A DNA stretch of 64,000 nt from Actinobacteria bacterium OV320. Lineage in GTDB: Bacteria; Actinomycetota; Actinomycetes; Streptomycetales; Streptomycetaceae. The first letter of the stretch is position 1. Each line of letters begins with the position of its first letter. The notes beneath the pieces were generated by a model. The model had not been told where the DNA came from, made no database searches, and saw nothing but the letters and a program-made list of their open reading frames with translations. A program made the position numbers and the translations under genes. This document shows positions 48,825 to 57,934 of the stretch, piece by piece. Location: contig LJCX01000028.1 in NCBI GenBank assembly GCA_001298545.1, forward strand, positions 248,001-312,000, in the 5' to 3' direction.

Positions 48825-51815
48825 ATGTTCATGATGATCCTTCTGGGCGGGGCGGCCGCCTTCTTCGTGGTCGCCATGATCATGGCCGCCTCGTCGAGCA
48901 AGAAGAACGGCCAGGGCGGCTCGAAGCAGTCGTCCTCGGCACGTTCCAAGCCGTCCGGCTCGTCGGCCGCCACCCGCCGCGAGGACCTCCGCCTCCCCTA
49001 CCGCTACGCCGACGACATGATCTTCGTGCACGGCGACTCGGTGTGGACGGGCATGGTCCTGCCCAACGCCATCGACGAGTACCTGAACGCCGGCGAGCTC
49101 CAGGCGATGGCCGAGGGCCCGGCCCGCGGTCTGCTGAACCTGGCCCGCGGCGACCGAAACGTCGAGTGCCACTACCGCAAGGTCTACCAGCCGATCACCG
49201 CGCTGACCTGGGCGGAAGACCTGAACGCGGTCGCCTGGGACCCCACCGAGAACTACAAGGCGTACAACCTGCGCAAGGCGGAGTACCAGGAGCGCATCGG
49301 TGCCAAGCGCGAGCGCAACATCCTGCTGGTGAAGCTGGGTTCGCTGAAGCGCACCAACGGCGGCAGCGGAGTCGTCGCCCAGGACGACGAGCCGTACGAC
49401 GAGCCCGGCCTCCTCCAGGGTGTCCGCGGCGCCGCCGACCAGGCCGCCGCCACCGCGACCGGCGTCACGGACGAGTACCTCTCCCCGCACGTCCTCGCCG
49501 AGTGGACGCAGGTCGCCGTCGAGGTCCACGAGAGCCTGGAGGGCCTCAAGGGCACCCCGCTCAGCCGCGAGGAGCTCGTCTGGCTGATCCGCAAGCCGCT
49601 CCACGGCGACCTGCCGGTCCCGCCGGAGCCGGTGCTCGGCTCGCGTGCCTGGGGACCGAACCAGTTCGACCTGGTCGTCGACTTCTCCGGCGAGAACCGC
49701 AAGACGCACATCGTCCTGAACCAGTACGACGAGGTGACGGGCGAGCAGCAGACCAGCTACACCACTACCCTGGTGGCCGCCAACTGGCCCGCGGAGACCC
49801 GCTTCCGCCAGTCGACCGCGTGGGCGCGTTACGCCGCCCAGCACGTGGACTTCCCCGTCGAGATCGACATGCGGTTCACGCTCATCCCGTACCTGAAGTT
49901 CAAGGACCGCGCCGACAAGATCCGCGGCAACCTCGTGGACGAGATGAACGACATGGCCAACTCCGGCCGCAGCCCCGATACCAAGCTGGCCACGCAGGTC
50001 ACCCGCGCCCAGGAGCTCGTCGACGACATCGACGAGCACAAGATGCCGGGCATGGAGGCGCAGATCCGCTTCACGATCTCGGCGCACGACGTGAAGGAGC
50101 TCGAGCGCCGGCGCCGGGTCCTGGAGATGCAGTTCAAGCAGGACCTGAAGGTCACCCTGCTGCGCCCGACCCGCCAGCAGTGGCGGCTGCTCCAGGCACA
50201 GCTCCCCGGCGACGCGCCCAAGCTGCCGATCGCGCCCTACCTCCGGCTCCAGGAGGTCGAGCAGCTCGGCGCCGGACTGCCCACCGCGGGCACGGAACTG
50301 GGCGACAACCCCGAGCACCGTTCCGGCAAGCGGCTGGGCTGGGTCGGCAACCTGGTCGGCTGGGCGGGCAAGATGCCGGTCCACTACTCACTCCACGTCG
50401 GCCCGGCCCGCAACGACGGCGGTGGCCTGGCCATCGTCGGCGCCTCCGGCGGTGGCAAGTCCTCGCTGGCCCTCCAGAAGTTCTACGAGGAGTCGGAGTC
50501 GGGCGTCCGCTGCCTGGTCATCGACCCGAAGACCGACTTCGCCCAGCTCTGCTACTACCTGGCCTTCGGCGCCCAGGTGAACGACCCGGACTTCGCGGGC
50601 GACGCGGAGACCGGCCTCCTCGGCACCCCGGCCAGCAAGTTCCAGCCGGTGAACCCGGACTTCTGGGCCGAGACGGAGGTCGTCGACCTCCTGAAGGGCC
50701 AGGCCGGCGTCCTGGACCCGTGGGTCATCGCCCGCGACGTCCCCGCGGGCCGCCTGCTCGCCGAGTCCATGCTCCGGGGCTTCCTCGGCGACGAGGACTA
50801 CCAGCGCGTACGCCTCCCCGTCATCGAGGGCATGGCGACCGTCATCGGCCGCTACAACTCCGCGATCCGCCAGGCGGTCGAGCAGGGCTACACGGCCCGC
50901 GACGCCGAACTCGCCGTCCCCCGGCCGACGTTGTGGCAGGTCGTGGACGAGGTCGTCGCGGCGTACGACCACGCGGTGGCCAGCGGCGACCGCGAGGCCA
51001 TCAAGGACCTGAAGCTCGCGCAGATGCTCCTGACCGAGCTGCGCACGCTCCCCTACGCCCGGCTCTCCTTCGCGGAGCGCCCGCAGCCCCTGTCCAGCAT
51101 GCGCAAGCGCCGTACGGTCATCACCCTGCGCGGCTTCCAGTCGCCCGCGGCCTCCGACCCGCGCAGCTGGAACCCGGCGGAACGCCTCGCGGCCACGGCC
51201 CTCATGGCGGTCGTGGAACTGGGCAGCCAGATGCTCGACGTCGGCTACGAGAAGAACCCGGTGACCGGCGAGATCGGCCTGCGCCCGAAGGCGCTCTTCG
51301 TCGACGAGGCGTACGTCGTCACGGCGACCGAGTCCGGCCGCGACCTGATGCGCCGCGCGCTGAAGCAGGGCCGCTCCTACCTGGCGGTCACCGTCCTGAT
51401 CACCCAGCAGGCCATCGACCTGGTCCAGATCGAGGACTCCGAGGCCCGCAGCGGCGGCGCCAACCAGATCCACACGGTCTTCGCCTTCAAGCAGAAGTCG
51501 GCGCAGGAGGCGTCCCTGGTGGCCCCGCTCCTGGGCCGCCCGGAGAACGACCCGAAGGTCATCGCGGCCCTCCAGGACCTCCGCACCGGTGTCTGCCTCC
51601 AGCGCGACGCGGACAAGCGCGTCGGCACGGTCGCCGTCGACCTGGTCTTCAAGGAGATCCTCGCCGCCACGGACACCAACGGCACCACCCGCCCGGCCCG
51701 CCAGGGCATCAACCCACCGCTGAGCGTCTGGGACTGGACGTTCCTCCAGGAGGCGGAGGAGGACCCGGCACAGCCCACGACACCCGCGCAGGAAACGGCG
51801 ACGGCAACGGCATGA
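48825..51815 (+). CDS. VirB4-like type IV secretion ATPase
   Basis: A 996-residue ATPase. A short N-terminal membrane helix (ILLGGAAAFFVVAMIMAA) is followed by a long VirB4 N-region and the motor: Walker A GASGGGKS (539-546), then a lid region and Walker B KALFVDEAYVV (D827, E828), LITQQAID and a late arginine region. It powers assembly or transport of the type IV machine. The S. coelicolor cmd cluster (control of morphological differentiation) contains an ATP/GTP-binding protein that may be related; I could not test it. ATG 48825. The gene is followed by two lipoprotein genes. Confidence 0.9.
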   Translation: MFMMILLGGAAAFFVVAMIMAASSSKKNGQGGSKQSSSARSKPSGSSAATRREDLRLPYRYADDMIFVHGDSVWTGMVLPNAIDEYLNAGELQAMAEGPARGLLNLARGDRNVECHYRKVYQPITALTWAEDLNAVAWDPTENYKAYNLRKAEYQERIGAKRERNILLVKLGSLKRTNGGSGVVAQDDEPYDEPGLLQGVRGAADQAAATATGVTDEYLSPHVLAEWTQVAVEVHESLEGLKGTPLSREELVWLIRKPLHGDLPVPPEPVLGSRAWGPNQFDLVVDFSGENRKTHIVLNQYDEVTGEQQTSYTTTLVAANWPAETRFRQSTAWARYAAQHVDFPVEIDMRFTLIPYLKFKDRADKIRGNLVDEMNDMANSGRSPDTKLATQVTRAQELVDDIDEHKMPGMEAQIRFTISAHDVKELERRRRVLEMQFKQDLKVTLLRPTRQQWRLLQAQLPGDAPKLPIAPYLRLQEVEQLGAGLPTAGTELGDNPEHRSGKRLGWVGNLVGWAGKMPVHYSLHVGPARNDGGGLAIVGASGGGKSSLALQKFYEESESGVRCLVIDPKTDFAQLCYYLAFGAQVNDPDFAGDAETGLLGTPASKFQPVNPDFWAETEVVDLLKGQAGVLDPWVIARDVPAGRLLAESMLRGFLGDEDYQRVRLPVIEGMATVIGRYNSAIRQAVEQGYTARDAELAVPRPTLWQVVDEVVAAYDHAVASGDREAIKDLKLAQMLLTELRTLPYARLSFAERPQPLSSMRKRRTVITLRGFQSPAASDPRSWNPAERLAATALMAVVELGSQMLDVGYEKNPVTGEIGLRPKALFVDEAYVVTATESGRDLMRRALKQGRSYLAVTVLITQQAIDLVQIEDSEARSGGANQIHTVFAFKQKSAQEASLVAPLLGRPENDPKVIAALQDLRTGVCLQRDADKRVGTVAVDLVFKEILAATDTNGTTRPARQGINPPLSVWDWTFLQEAEEDPAQPTTPAQETATATA

Positions 51816-51880
51816 CGCGCCTCACCGGTCCCACCCCCACACACACCCGCACGCACACCCACCGAGGAGCCCGTCCCACC

Positions 51881-52498
51881 GTGCGCCTGTCCAGAAGTCT
51901 CGCCACCGGGGCCGCGGCCCTCGCCCTGCTCGCGACGCTGAGCGGGTGCGGGTCGGACTCGGAGTCCGGCTCGGGGGCCAGGACCGGGGCGGACTCCGTC
52001 TTCGGCTCGGACGCCGGATCGGACGCCAACTCGGACGGCGGCAGCGGACAGGCCACGACCGGTGGCCTGCCCCGGGCGTCGGACACGGAGTCCGTCGCGA
52101 GCTACCTGAACCGGTACACGCCCTGCCAGGGCGTGGTGACGGGCGACGAGTACGACGAGGGGCACGACGGTGACGCCTGGGGTACGGACGAGTCGGAGGA
52201 CCCTGCCTGGGGCATCGAGGAGCGCGCCGTGTGCACGGACGGGTCGGACCGGCCCATCGCGCTGCTCACCGTCTCCGACATGAAGGAGTTCCAGACCGCC
52301 GCCAAGGCGAGCGGCGACGAGTTCCTGGTCGGCGAGGACTTCGCGGTCGTTCCGGTCGGCGACGAGGCGGTCCGCGGCCTCCAGCAGTCCGACCTGAGAT
52401 TCCTGACGTGCGATGCGGACCTCGCGGTGCCGAGCGGCTTCGAGAAGGAGCCGGCCCTCGTGGACGGCTGCGTCCTGACCAACTACGTCCCCGAGTAA
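51881..52498 (+). CDS. Lipoprotein, first of a tandem pair
   Basis: A 205-residue lipoprotein. The signal MRLSRSLATGAAALALLATLSGCGSD has lipobox LSGC. An acidic Gly/Ser/Asp linker precedes a conserved domain with SYLNRYTPCQGV, EDPAWGIEERAVCTDG, VSDMKEFQT, GEDFAVVPVGDE and DGCVLTNYV, which is shared with the next gene. GTG 51881 has GAGGAG upstream. An in-frame ATG at 51812 overlapping the VirB4 stop would destroy the signal peptide and is less likely. Confidence 0.8.
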   Translation: MRLSRSLATGAAALALLATLSGCGSDSESGSGARTGADSVFGSDAGSDANSDGGSGQATTGGLPRASDTESVASYLNRYTPCQGVVTGDEYDEGHDGDAWGTDESEDPAWGIEERAVCTDGSDRPIALLTVSDMKEFQTAAKASGDEFLVGEDFAVVPVGDEAVRGLQQSDLRFLTCDADLAVPSGFEKEPALVDGCVLTNYVPE

Positions 52499-52511
52499 GG
52501 CGAGACACACC

Positions 52512-53132
52512 ATGCGAATCAGGCGAGCGATCACCATCGGCGCCCTCCTCCTCATGTCGGCGTCACTGACGGCCTGCGGCGGCGACGACGGCGACGCCGG
52601 GAACAGCGACGGCGACGGCAAGAGCAGCGCGAGCACGGGCAAGGGCGCCGGCAAGGGCGGCAGCGGTGAGTCGGCGAGCACGGAGCTGCCGGAGGCGTCG
52701 GACATGGCGTCCATCGCGTACTACCTCAACCAGTACGGATCCTGCCTGGATCTCACACCGGGCGCCGAGTACGACGACTCCTCCCTGGCAGACCATGATC
52801 CCGCCTGGGGCGATGACAACATGACCCGCGACCCCGCTTGGGGGATCAAGGAACGTGCCGTCTGCCGGGACAACTACGACGACTCCAGCACGCTGCTGGT
52901 GCTGTCGGACATGAAGAAGTTCCAGACCTCCATGCACGCCAAGAACTACGGGTCCATCCTGATCGGCAAGGACTTCGCGGTGGAGCCGGGCGGCACCGAA
53001 ACGATCGAGGACCTGAAGGCCTCCGGCCTCGTGGCCCTGTCGTGCGATCCGGAACGCCAGATCCCCAGCGGCTACAAGCAGGAGCCCGCGCAGGTGGACG
53101 GGTGCGTCCTCACGAACTACTACGCCAACTGA
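52512..53132 (+). CDS. Lipoprotein, second of a tandem pair
   Basis: A 206-residue lipoprotein paralogous to the preceding one. The signal MRIRRAITIGALLLMSASLTACGGDD has lipobox LTAC. The shared domain has YYLNQYGSCLDL, RDPAWGIKERAVCRDN, LSDMKKFQT, GKDFAVEPGGTE and DGCVLTNYY. Spacing of 13 bp places it in the same operon. Paired conserved lipoproteins next to a VirB4 and VirB6-like gene probably decorate the outer face of the channel. Confidence 0.82.
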   Translation: MRIRRAITIGALLLMSASLTACGGDDGDAGNSDGDGKSSASTGKGAGKGGSGESASTELPEASDMASIAYYLNQYGSCLDLTPGAEYDDSSLADHDPAWGDDNMTRDPAWGIKERAVCRDNYDDSSTLLVLSDMKKFQTSMHAKNYGSILIGKDFAVEPGGTETIEDLKASGLVALSCDPERQIPSGYKQEPAQVDGCVLTNYYAN

Positions 53133-53151
53133 TCCCTCCGAAGGGCTTTTC

Positions 53152-55353
53152 ATGCTGACCCGCTTCCGGCCGCGCTCCGGCCGTCCGGCACGGCCCCGGA
53201 CGAGGCGCTCCCCGCGCGAGAAACTCATCAGCACCGGCATCGCCGCGCGGGCCGTGCTGTTCCTGGTGCTCGGGGTGATCGCGCTCTCGTTCTCCGCTCC
53301 ACAGCAGGCGCAGGCCCTCTTCGACACCTGTGACTGGGCGCAGCAGAGCATCAACCAGAAGGCCGACATGCCAGGCCCCGCCGCGGAGAACATCTTCCCC
53401 TCGGTGAAGCAATGGGACGGGAAGCGCGAACTCGTCGCCGGGGCGACGAAGATGGACGGCCCCGCGTCGAAGTACACGCTCTACGAACTCAGCGCCATGC
53501 GCGGTCTCAACTGGGCCTCCACCCAGCAGAGCCAACACGATGCGAAGCAGGGCGAGCGCGGGCAGGCCGCCGACGACGACGAGTGCAGCCTCCAGAACGA
53601 GATCTACAACGGCATCGCCCAGGCCATCTTCGACCTGAGCAAGATCATGAGCCGGGCCGCGATCAGCATCAAGGAGATCTCCTCCAACCCCAGCCCGCTG
53701 GCCGCCCTCTACGACGGCACGGTCTCGGGTGACGACAGCGTCGTCGACCGCCTGAACAACGGCGTCTTCAAGCTCGCCGTGCCCACCATGATCCTGCTCA
53801 CCGGCCTCTGGGTGTTCGGCAAGTGGCGCAAGGGCGACATGCGCGAGGTCTGGTCGGGTGTCGGCTGGGCCGCGTTCGTCGTCATCGCCGTGTCGGCGTT
53901 CCTCGTCAACGGAAACTACGTGGCCGTGGTCGAAACCGCCGACTCGGGAATCGCGCAGGGAAACGCCGCCCTGACCGAGGCGGTGCTGGACGGCGCGATC
54001 GACGGTGTCGACCCGCCCTGCGACCTGCCCGACAACGCACCGCAGCGCGGCATGCGCATCTCCAGCTGTGCCATGTACGACACCCTCGCGTTCCGCCCGT
54101 GGGCCATCGGCCAGTTCGGCGACCCGGGCAAGGCTCGCATGGAGTACAAGGGCACCGAGAAGTGCGACTTCGGCACGGGTAAGCGCTGCACCGACCTACG
54201 GGTCAAGCAGGTGATCATCCAGTCGGTGACGAACATCGAGTACTACCAGCACCCTTCGCCGGTCGAAGTCGAGGAAGGCGAACAAGGCGACATCATCAAG
54301 GCGAAGGAGAACCAGTACGGCAAGCTGCGGCACTACATCGCCGAGAACGAGGACGCGCGCATCTACGAGCAGTGGTCCGGCGACAAACCCGCGAACCGCA
54401 TCAGCATCGGGGTCTACGCCCTGGTCGCCTCGATGATCGTCGGCCTGATGGTGGTCGTGCTCAGCGCCCTGACACTGCTGTGGCACGCGGTCACGCTCAT
54501 CATGGTGATCCTGCTGCCCCTGGTCGCGATCATCTCGATCCACCCGACGCAGCAGAAGCTGCTGCGGGGCTGGTGGCAGACCTTCGTGCACAGCTTCGTC
54601 CTGCGCGCCGGATTCGGCGTGATCCTCACGATCCTGCTGCTCTTCTACCAGCTGATCCTGCCGCTCCAGGTCCCGCTCGGCATGCAGCTGCTGATGCTCC
54701 TGCTGGTCACGGTCGCCGTGATCATGCTGCTCAAGAACCTGCTGTCCGGGAAGTTCAGCCCGCAGGTCCAGGGCGCGGACGACGCTCTCGGCGTCGGGGA
54801 CATGGCCGGCAAGGTGACCGCCATGGCTCCCGGCCTGGCCGCGTCCGCCGCAGGCTCCACCGCCCGCACCACGGGCCGCGTCGCGAGCACCACGGCCAAG
54901 GGCACGGCCCGCGCGACGGGCAGCACGGCGCGCGGGACCGCCTGGGCGGTGGACAAGCTCGCCTTCAAGGGCAAGGGCCGGGCCAAGATGCAGGAGAAGG
55001 GCTGGCTCGGTCAGTCCAAGCGCGAACAGCGGCAGACGGCCTACCAGGGTTCGCAGGTCGCCCAGAAGAACTACGACCGGGAATTCGGCGAGCAGGGAGG
55101 CCAGGAGTCATCGGCTCCGGAGCCGCCCCGCACCCGAGGCCGCCGTGTCAGCGGGTCCAGCAGCGCGCCGGCTCCGCAGTCCACGACGCCGACCGAGTCC
55201 CGCCCGGCACCCGCACCCGCTCCTGCTCCCGCGCCCGCTCCCGTACGGCAGGCGCCGGCCCCCCGCCCCCGGCCCGCCGAGCCGCCGGTGGCACCCGCCC
55301 CGGCACCCACGCCGCCCCGGAGGGACCCGCGCGACCCCAGCGGCCGCGTCTAG
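53152..55353 (+). CDS. VirB6/TrbL-like polytopic membrane protein
   Basis: A 733-residue channel protein. An N-terminal basic start and hydrophobic segment (AVLFLVLGVIALSF) lead to an outside part with Cys. Membrane helices follow at about 205-220, 240-255, 425-445, 450-470, 490-515 and 520-540 (VPTMILLTGLWVFG, LVASMIVGLMVVVLSALTLLW, AVTLIMVILLPLVAIISI, AGFGVILTILLLFYQLILPL, LLMLLLVTVAVIMLLKNLL). The last 170 residues are Thr/Ala/Arg- then Pro/Ala-rich, cytosolic. It is a typical VirB6-type inner-membrane channel with a long tail. ATG 53152 has AAGGG upstream. Confidence 0.8.
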   Translation: MLTRFRPRSGRPARPRTRRSPREKLISTGIAARAVLFLVLGVIALSFSAPQQAQALFDTCDWAQQSINQKADMPGPAAENIFPSVKQWDGKRELVAGATKMDGPASKYTLYELSAMRGLNWASTQQSQHDAKQGERGQAADDDECSLQNEIYNGIAQAIFDLSKIMSRAAISIKEISSNPSPLAALYDGTVSGDDSVVDRLNNGVFKLAVPTMILLTGLWVFGKWRKGDMREVWSGVGWAAFVVIAVSAFLVNGNYVAVVETADSGIAQGNAALTEAVLDGAIDGVDPPCDLPDNAPQRGMRISSCAMYDTLAFRPWAIGQFGDPGKARMEYKGTEKCDFGTGKRCTDLRVKQVIIQSVTNIEYYQHPSPVEVEEGEQGDIIKAKENQYGKLRHYIAENEDARIYEQWSGDKPANRISIGVYALVASMIVGLMVVVLSALTLLWHAVTLIMVILLPLVAIISIHPTQQKLLRGWWQTFVHSFVLRAGFGVILTILLLFYQLILPLQVPLGMQLLMLLLVTVAVIMLLKNLLSGKFSPQVQGADDALGVGDMAGKVTAMAPGLAASAAGSTARTTGRVASTTAKGTARATGSTARGTAWAVDKLAFKGKGRAKMQEKGWLGQSKREQRQTAYQGSQVAQKNYDREFGEQGGQESSAPEPPRTRGRRVSGSSSAPAPQSTTPTESRPAPAPAPAPAPAPVRQAPAPRPRPAEPPVAPAPAPTPPRRDPRDPSGRV

Positions 55354-55401
55354 CCCAGCCCTGTCACCCCCGCCGCCCCTCCCACACCAAGGAGCCATCC
55401 G

Positions 55402-56031
55402 ATGCCCGCCCTGACCGCCGACCGCAGTCCCGACCAACTGGTCGCGGAGCTGGAGCGGCTCATCGGCGTGGACTGGCCCACGGTGTGGGCGGGGGTTCCG
55501 GAGGACGCGGAGAAGCGGGCGCGGTGGTGCGCCGGGTTCGACTGGCGTCCGCTGTGGGCCGAGGCGGGACTGCGCGTCCGTACGGCCCTGGGCGGCCGCC
55601 TGTATCTCGCCTCCGCCACCCCCGGCGGCCCGGTGACCCGGATCGACCACACGGTGTGGTCGGCCCGGGCCCGGGACACGGACGAGAACGCCCTCGTCAC
55701 CGACCTGGCGGAGGCCCACTGGACCGCCTGCCTGACCGCCCTGCGCGGCCTGCTGGGAAACCCGGTCTGGCACGGCACCTGGGACACCCCGGACTTCCCT
55801 GAACTGCCGGGCCCGGGGGCCTGGCCCGACGCCGGGTGGCGTACGCAGTACCAGGACCCGCACCGCGTCGCGGTGTGGCGATTCCGGGTGCCACAGGCGC
55901 CGGTGTTCGAGTTCAGGGCGACGCTCGGCGCCACGGCACGACGTGGTCCGGTTCCGGCCAATGCGAGGATCGAACTCGTCTGCCATGACCCCGACCACGC
56001 GGAGTCCCGTCGGCAGGAGCGGCGCGGATGA
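55402..56031 (+). CDS. Unidentified protein, first of a tandem paralogue pair
   Basis: A 209-residue cytosolic protein, starting MPALTADRSPDQLVAELERL. It shares with the next gene the pattern RSP(D/E)QLVAEL...VDWPTVWAG, a W-C-A-F-W-(R/K)P block, and DPHRVAVWRF near the end. No catalytic motif is visible and no family is recognised. It has GGAG upstream and follows the VirB6-like gene by 48 bp, so it belongs to the secretion locus or its cargo region. An immunity-like or accessory role is a guess. Confidence 0.65.
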   Translation: MPALTADRSPDQLVAELERLIGVDWPTVWAGVPEDAEKRARWCAGFDWRPLWAEAGLRVRTALGGRLYLASATPGGPVTRIDHTVWSARARDTDENALVTDLAEAHWTACLTALRGLLGNPVWHGTWDTPDFPELPGPGAWPDAGWRTQYQDPHRVAVWRFRVPQAPVFEFRATLGATARRGPVPANARIELVCHDPDHAESRRQERRG

Positions 56032-56068
56032 ACCGGAGCCGTGCGGAACGCGAGGAAGGTGACAAGCG

Positions 56069-56677
56069 ATGACGAGCCTCACGATCGAACGCAGCCCCGA
56101 GCAGCTGGCCGAGGAGCTCAGGGGACTGGAGCACGTGGACTGGCCGGCCGTCTGGGCGGGCCCGCCGAACCCCGGTCAGGCACTGGACGACTGGTGCGCG
56201 CTGTTCGGCTGGAAGCCGACATCGGCGGAGCGGGTGCTGACGGTGCGCAGTGGCACGGGCCAGGACTTCGCCCTCTTCCCCGTGCGCTCCGCCGGATGGG
56301 CTCCGGTCAAACAGCTCAGCTGGACGAGCTGGCACATGTCCGCGGACGACCCGTCCGAGAACGACGAGGTACTCACCCAGGCTGCCGAGACATGGGCCGC
56401 CTATGTGGGGGCTGCCCGCACCGTGCTCGGTGACCCTTCCTACGCGGGCGCCTGGGACGACCCCGCCTTCCCGGAACCGCCGCACGACCGGCACTGGCTC
56501 ATGCCCAGCGACCTTCGGCTGGAGGACATGGACCCCTACCGCATGGCGGTCTGGCGGGAGGAAGGGCCGGAGGGCCACGTCACCGTTCTCGCCGTCAAGC
56601 CGGGGTCCGTCCGAGCGCCGGGTGCGCTCCGACGCACGTCGATCAAAGTCACCTGCTATCCGCCGGAGGCCGTGTGA
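56069..56677 (+). CDS. Unidentified protein, second of a tandem paralogue pair
   Basis: A 202-residue protein paralogous to the preceding one: RSPEQLAEELRGLEHVDWPAVWAG, DWCALFGWKPT, a Trp/Ser-rich middle and DPYRMAVWREEG near the C-terminus. No signal peptide. GAGGAAGG lies upstream. The stop overlaps the next start as GTGA. Tandem duplication with low remaining similarity suggests diversifying partners. Confidence 0.65.
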   Translation: MTSLTIERSPEQLAEELRGLEHVDWPAVWAGPPNPGQALDDWCALFGWKPTSAERVLTVRSGTGQDFALFPVRSAGWAPVKQLSWTSWHMSADDPSENDEVLTQAAETWAAYVGAARTVLGDPSYAGAWDDPAFPEPPHDRHWLMPSDLRLEDMDPYRMAVWREEGPEGHVTVLAVKPGSVRAPGALRRTSIKVTCYPPEAV

Positions 56678-57927
56678 TCCAGGCACACATCCCGGACCGT
56701 GTCCTCGACAACGCCCGTGACCGGCAGCGGACCGTCGAGCCCGAGCTGACCGAGGCCGAGGCCAAGCGGATCGCGAGGGGGCTGCGCGAGGGCATCGATC
56801 ACCTCCCGGAGAAGGAATACAGGGAGCAACTCCACCAGCGGCTGCGGGAGTTCGCGTCCGCTCAGGACATGGACCTGCCCTCCCCCGACACCAGGTCGAC
56901 CTTCTGGTCCTACCGGCTGGAGGATCACCCGCAGATCAATATGGAGCCCGGGGAAGAGCTGCACAGCATGCACATGGCGGCTGCGTACACCGAGGCACAG
57001 AACTCGATCGTGCAGGACACCCTGCGGTACTTGGAGGGCACGCCCGGCGGCGAAGCGCTGGGCCGGCTCCATCTGTGGGACACGGAAATGCAGGACGCGC
57101 TGGACCTGGATGAGAAGGCGGGTCTGTCCCTGGCCTACGAAGCCTGGGGCACCCTCTCCGAGAAGTACGCCGCGAAGACGGAGAACGAGGCCCTCTTCTT
57201 CATGGGCGAGCTCAACCCCGGAACCGTCGCCTACCAGACGGAGTCCCGGCAGCTCCGCCAGGACGGCAAGCTCGACATCATCCAGTTCATGTATCCGGCG
57301 CCGACCCAGAAGTACGCGGATCTCGCCCCGGAGACACAGGAGTTGCTGGCCTCTCAAGCCGTCCGCGCCCAGGTCCACACCTTCTGGTACGACGAGAGCG
57401 ACGCGAAGTACACGCCGCTGACCAAGGCGGGCCACCTGGACCTGAAGGAATTGGCGGCGCTCCCCACCCCCGAGGCCCAGCGCGCCGCCGTCCTGGAGGT
57501 GTGCGCCCGGGTGGCGACCATGGACGGCCCCGCTCGCGCGGCCGACGTGGAGAAGCTCATCGAGGAGATCAAGGTCCTGCGTCCGGACCACGAGGTCACC
57601 CTGCCCAGCGTCGAGGACCAGCAGTGGGCGGCCGGACTGCGCAGTCCCGAACCGGGCTCACCGGCGGGACCACCACCCGTCGCCGTCAGCACCCACGGTC
57701 AGTACCTCCCCGGCGTCACGGTCAACGCCAAGACGGGACCGGCCCCCCTCGAAGCACTCACCCTCCCGACAACGGGGGCAGCTACCGTCCAGGCGCACAG
57801 CTTCCTCCCCGGCGTCACCCCGCAGGCGAAGTCGGTCGTCGCCCCGAGCAGGACCGACACCCCGACGGCTCCCCCGAAGGCGCCGCCGGCTCCTGAGCAG
57901 TCGAACGACACCGGAATGGGAGTGTGA
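56674..57927 (+). CDS. Unidentified 417-residue protein of the secretion locus
   Basis: A mostly helical, charged protein, starting MIQAHIPDRVLDNARDRQRTV. It has MEPGEELHSMHMAAAYTEAQ, ENEALFFMGELNPGTVAYQTES and a Pro-rich tail with two related words HGQYLPGVTVNAKTG and HSFLPGVTPQAKS. There is no signal peptide or recognised domain. GTG 56674 is coupled to the paralogue pair. The repeated LPGVT words could be a linear binding site for a partner. A role as chaperone or accessory is possible. Confidence 0.6.
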   Translation: MIQAHIPDRVLDNARDRQRTVEPELTEAEAKRIARGLREGIDHLPEKEYREQLHQRLREFASAQDMDLPSPDTRSTFWSYRLEDHPQINMEPGEELHSMHMAAAYTEAQNSIVQDTLRYLEGTPGGEALGRLHLWDTEMQDALDLDEKAGLSLAYEAWGTLSEKYAAKTENEALFFMGELNPGTVAYQTESRQLRQDGKLDIIQFMYPAPTQKYADLAPETQELLASQAVRAQVHTFWYDESDAKYTPLTKAGHLDLKELAALPTPEAQRAAVLEVCARVATMDGPARAADVEKLIEEIKVLRPDHEVTLPSVEDQQWAAGLRSPEPGSPAGPPPVAVSTHGQYLPGVTVNAKTGPAPLEALTLPTTGAATVQAHSFLPGVTPQAKSVVAPSRTDTPTAPPKAPPAPEQSNDTGMGV

Positions 57928-57934
57928 CCGGCCC

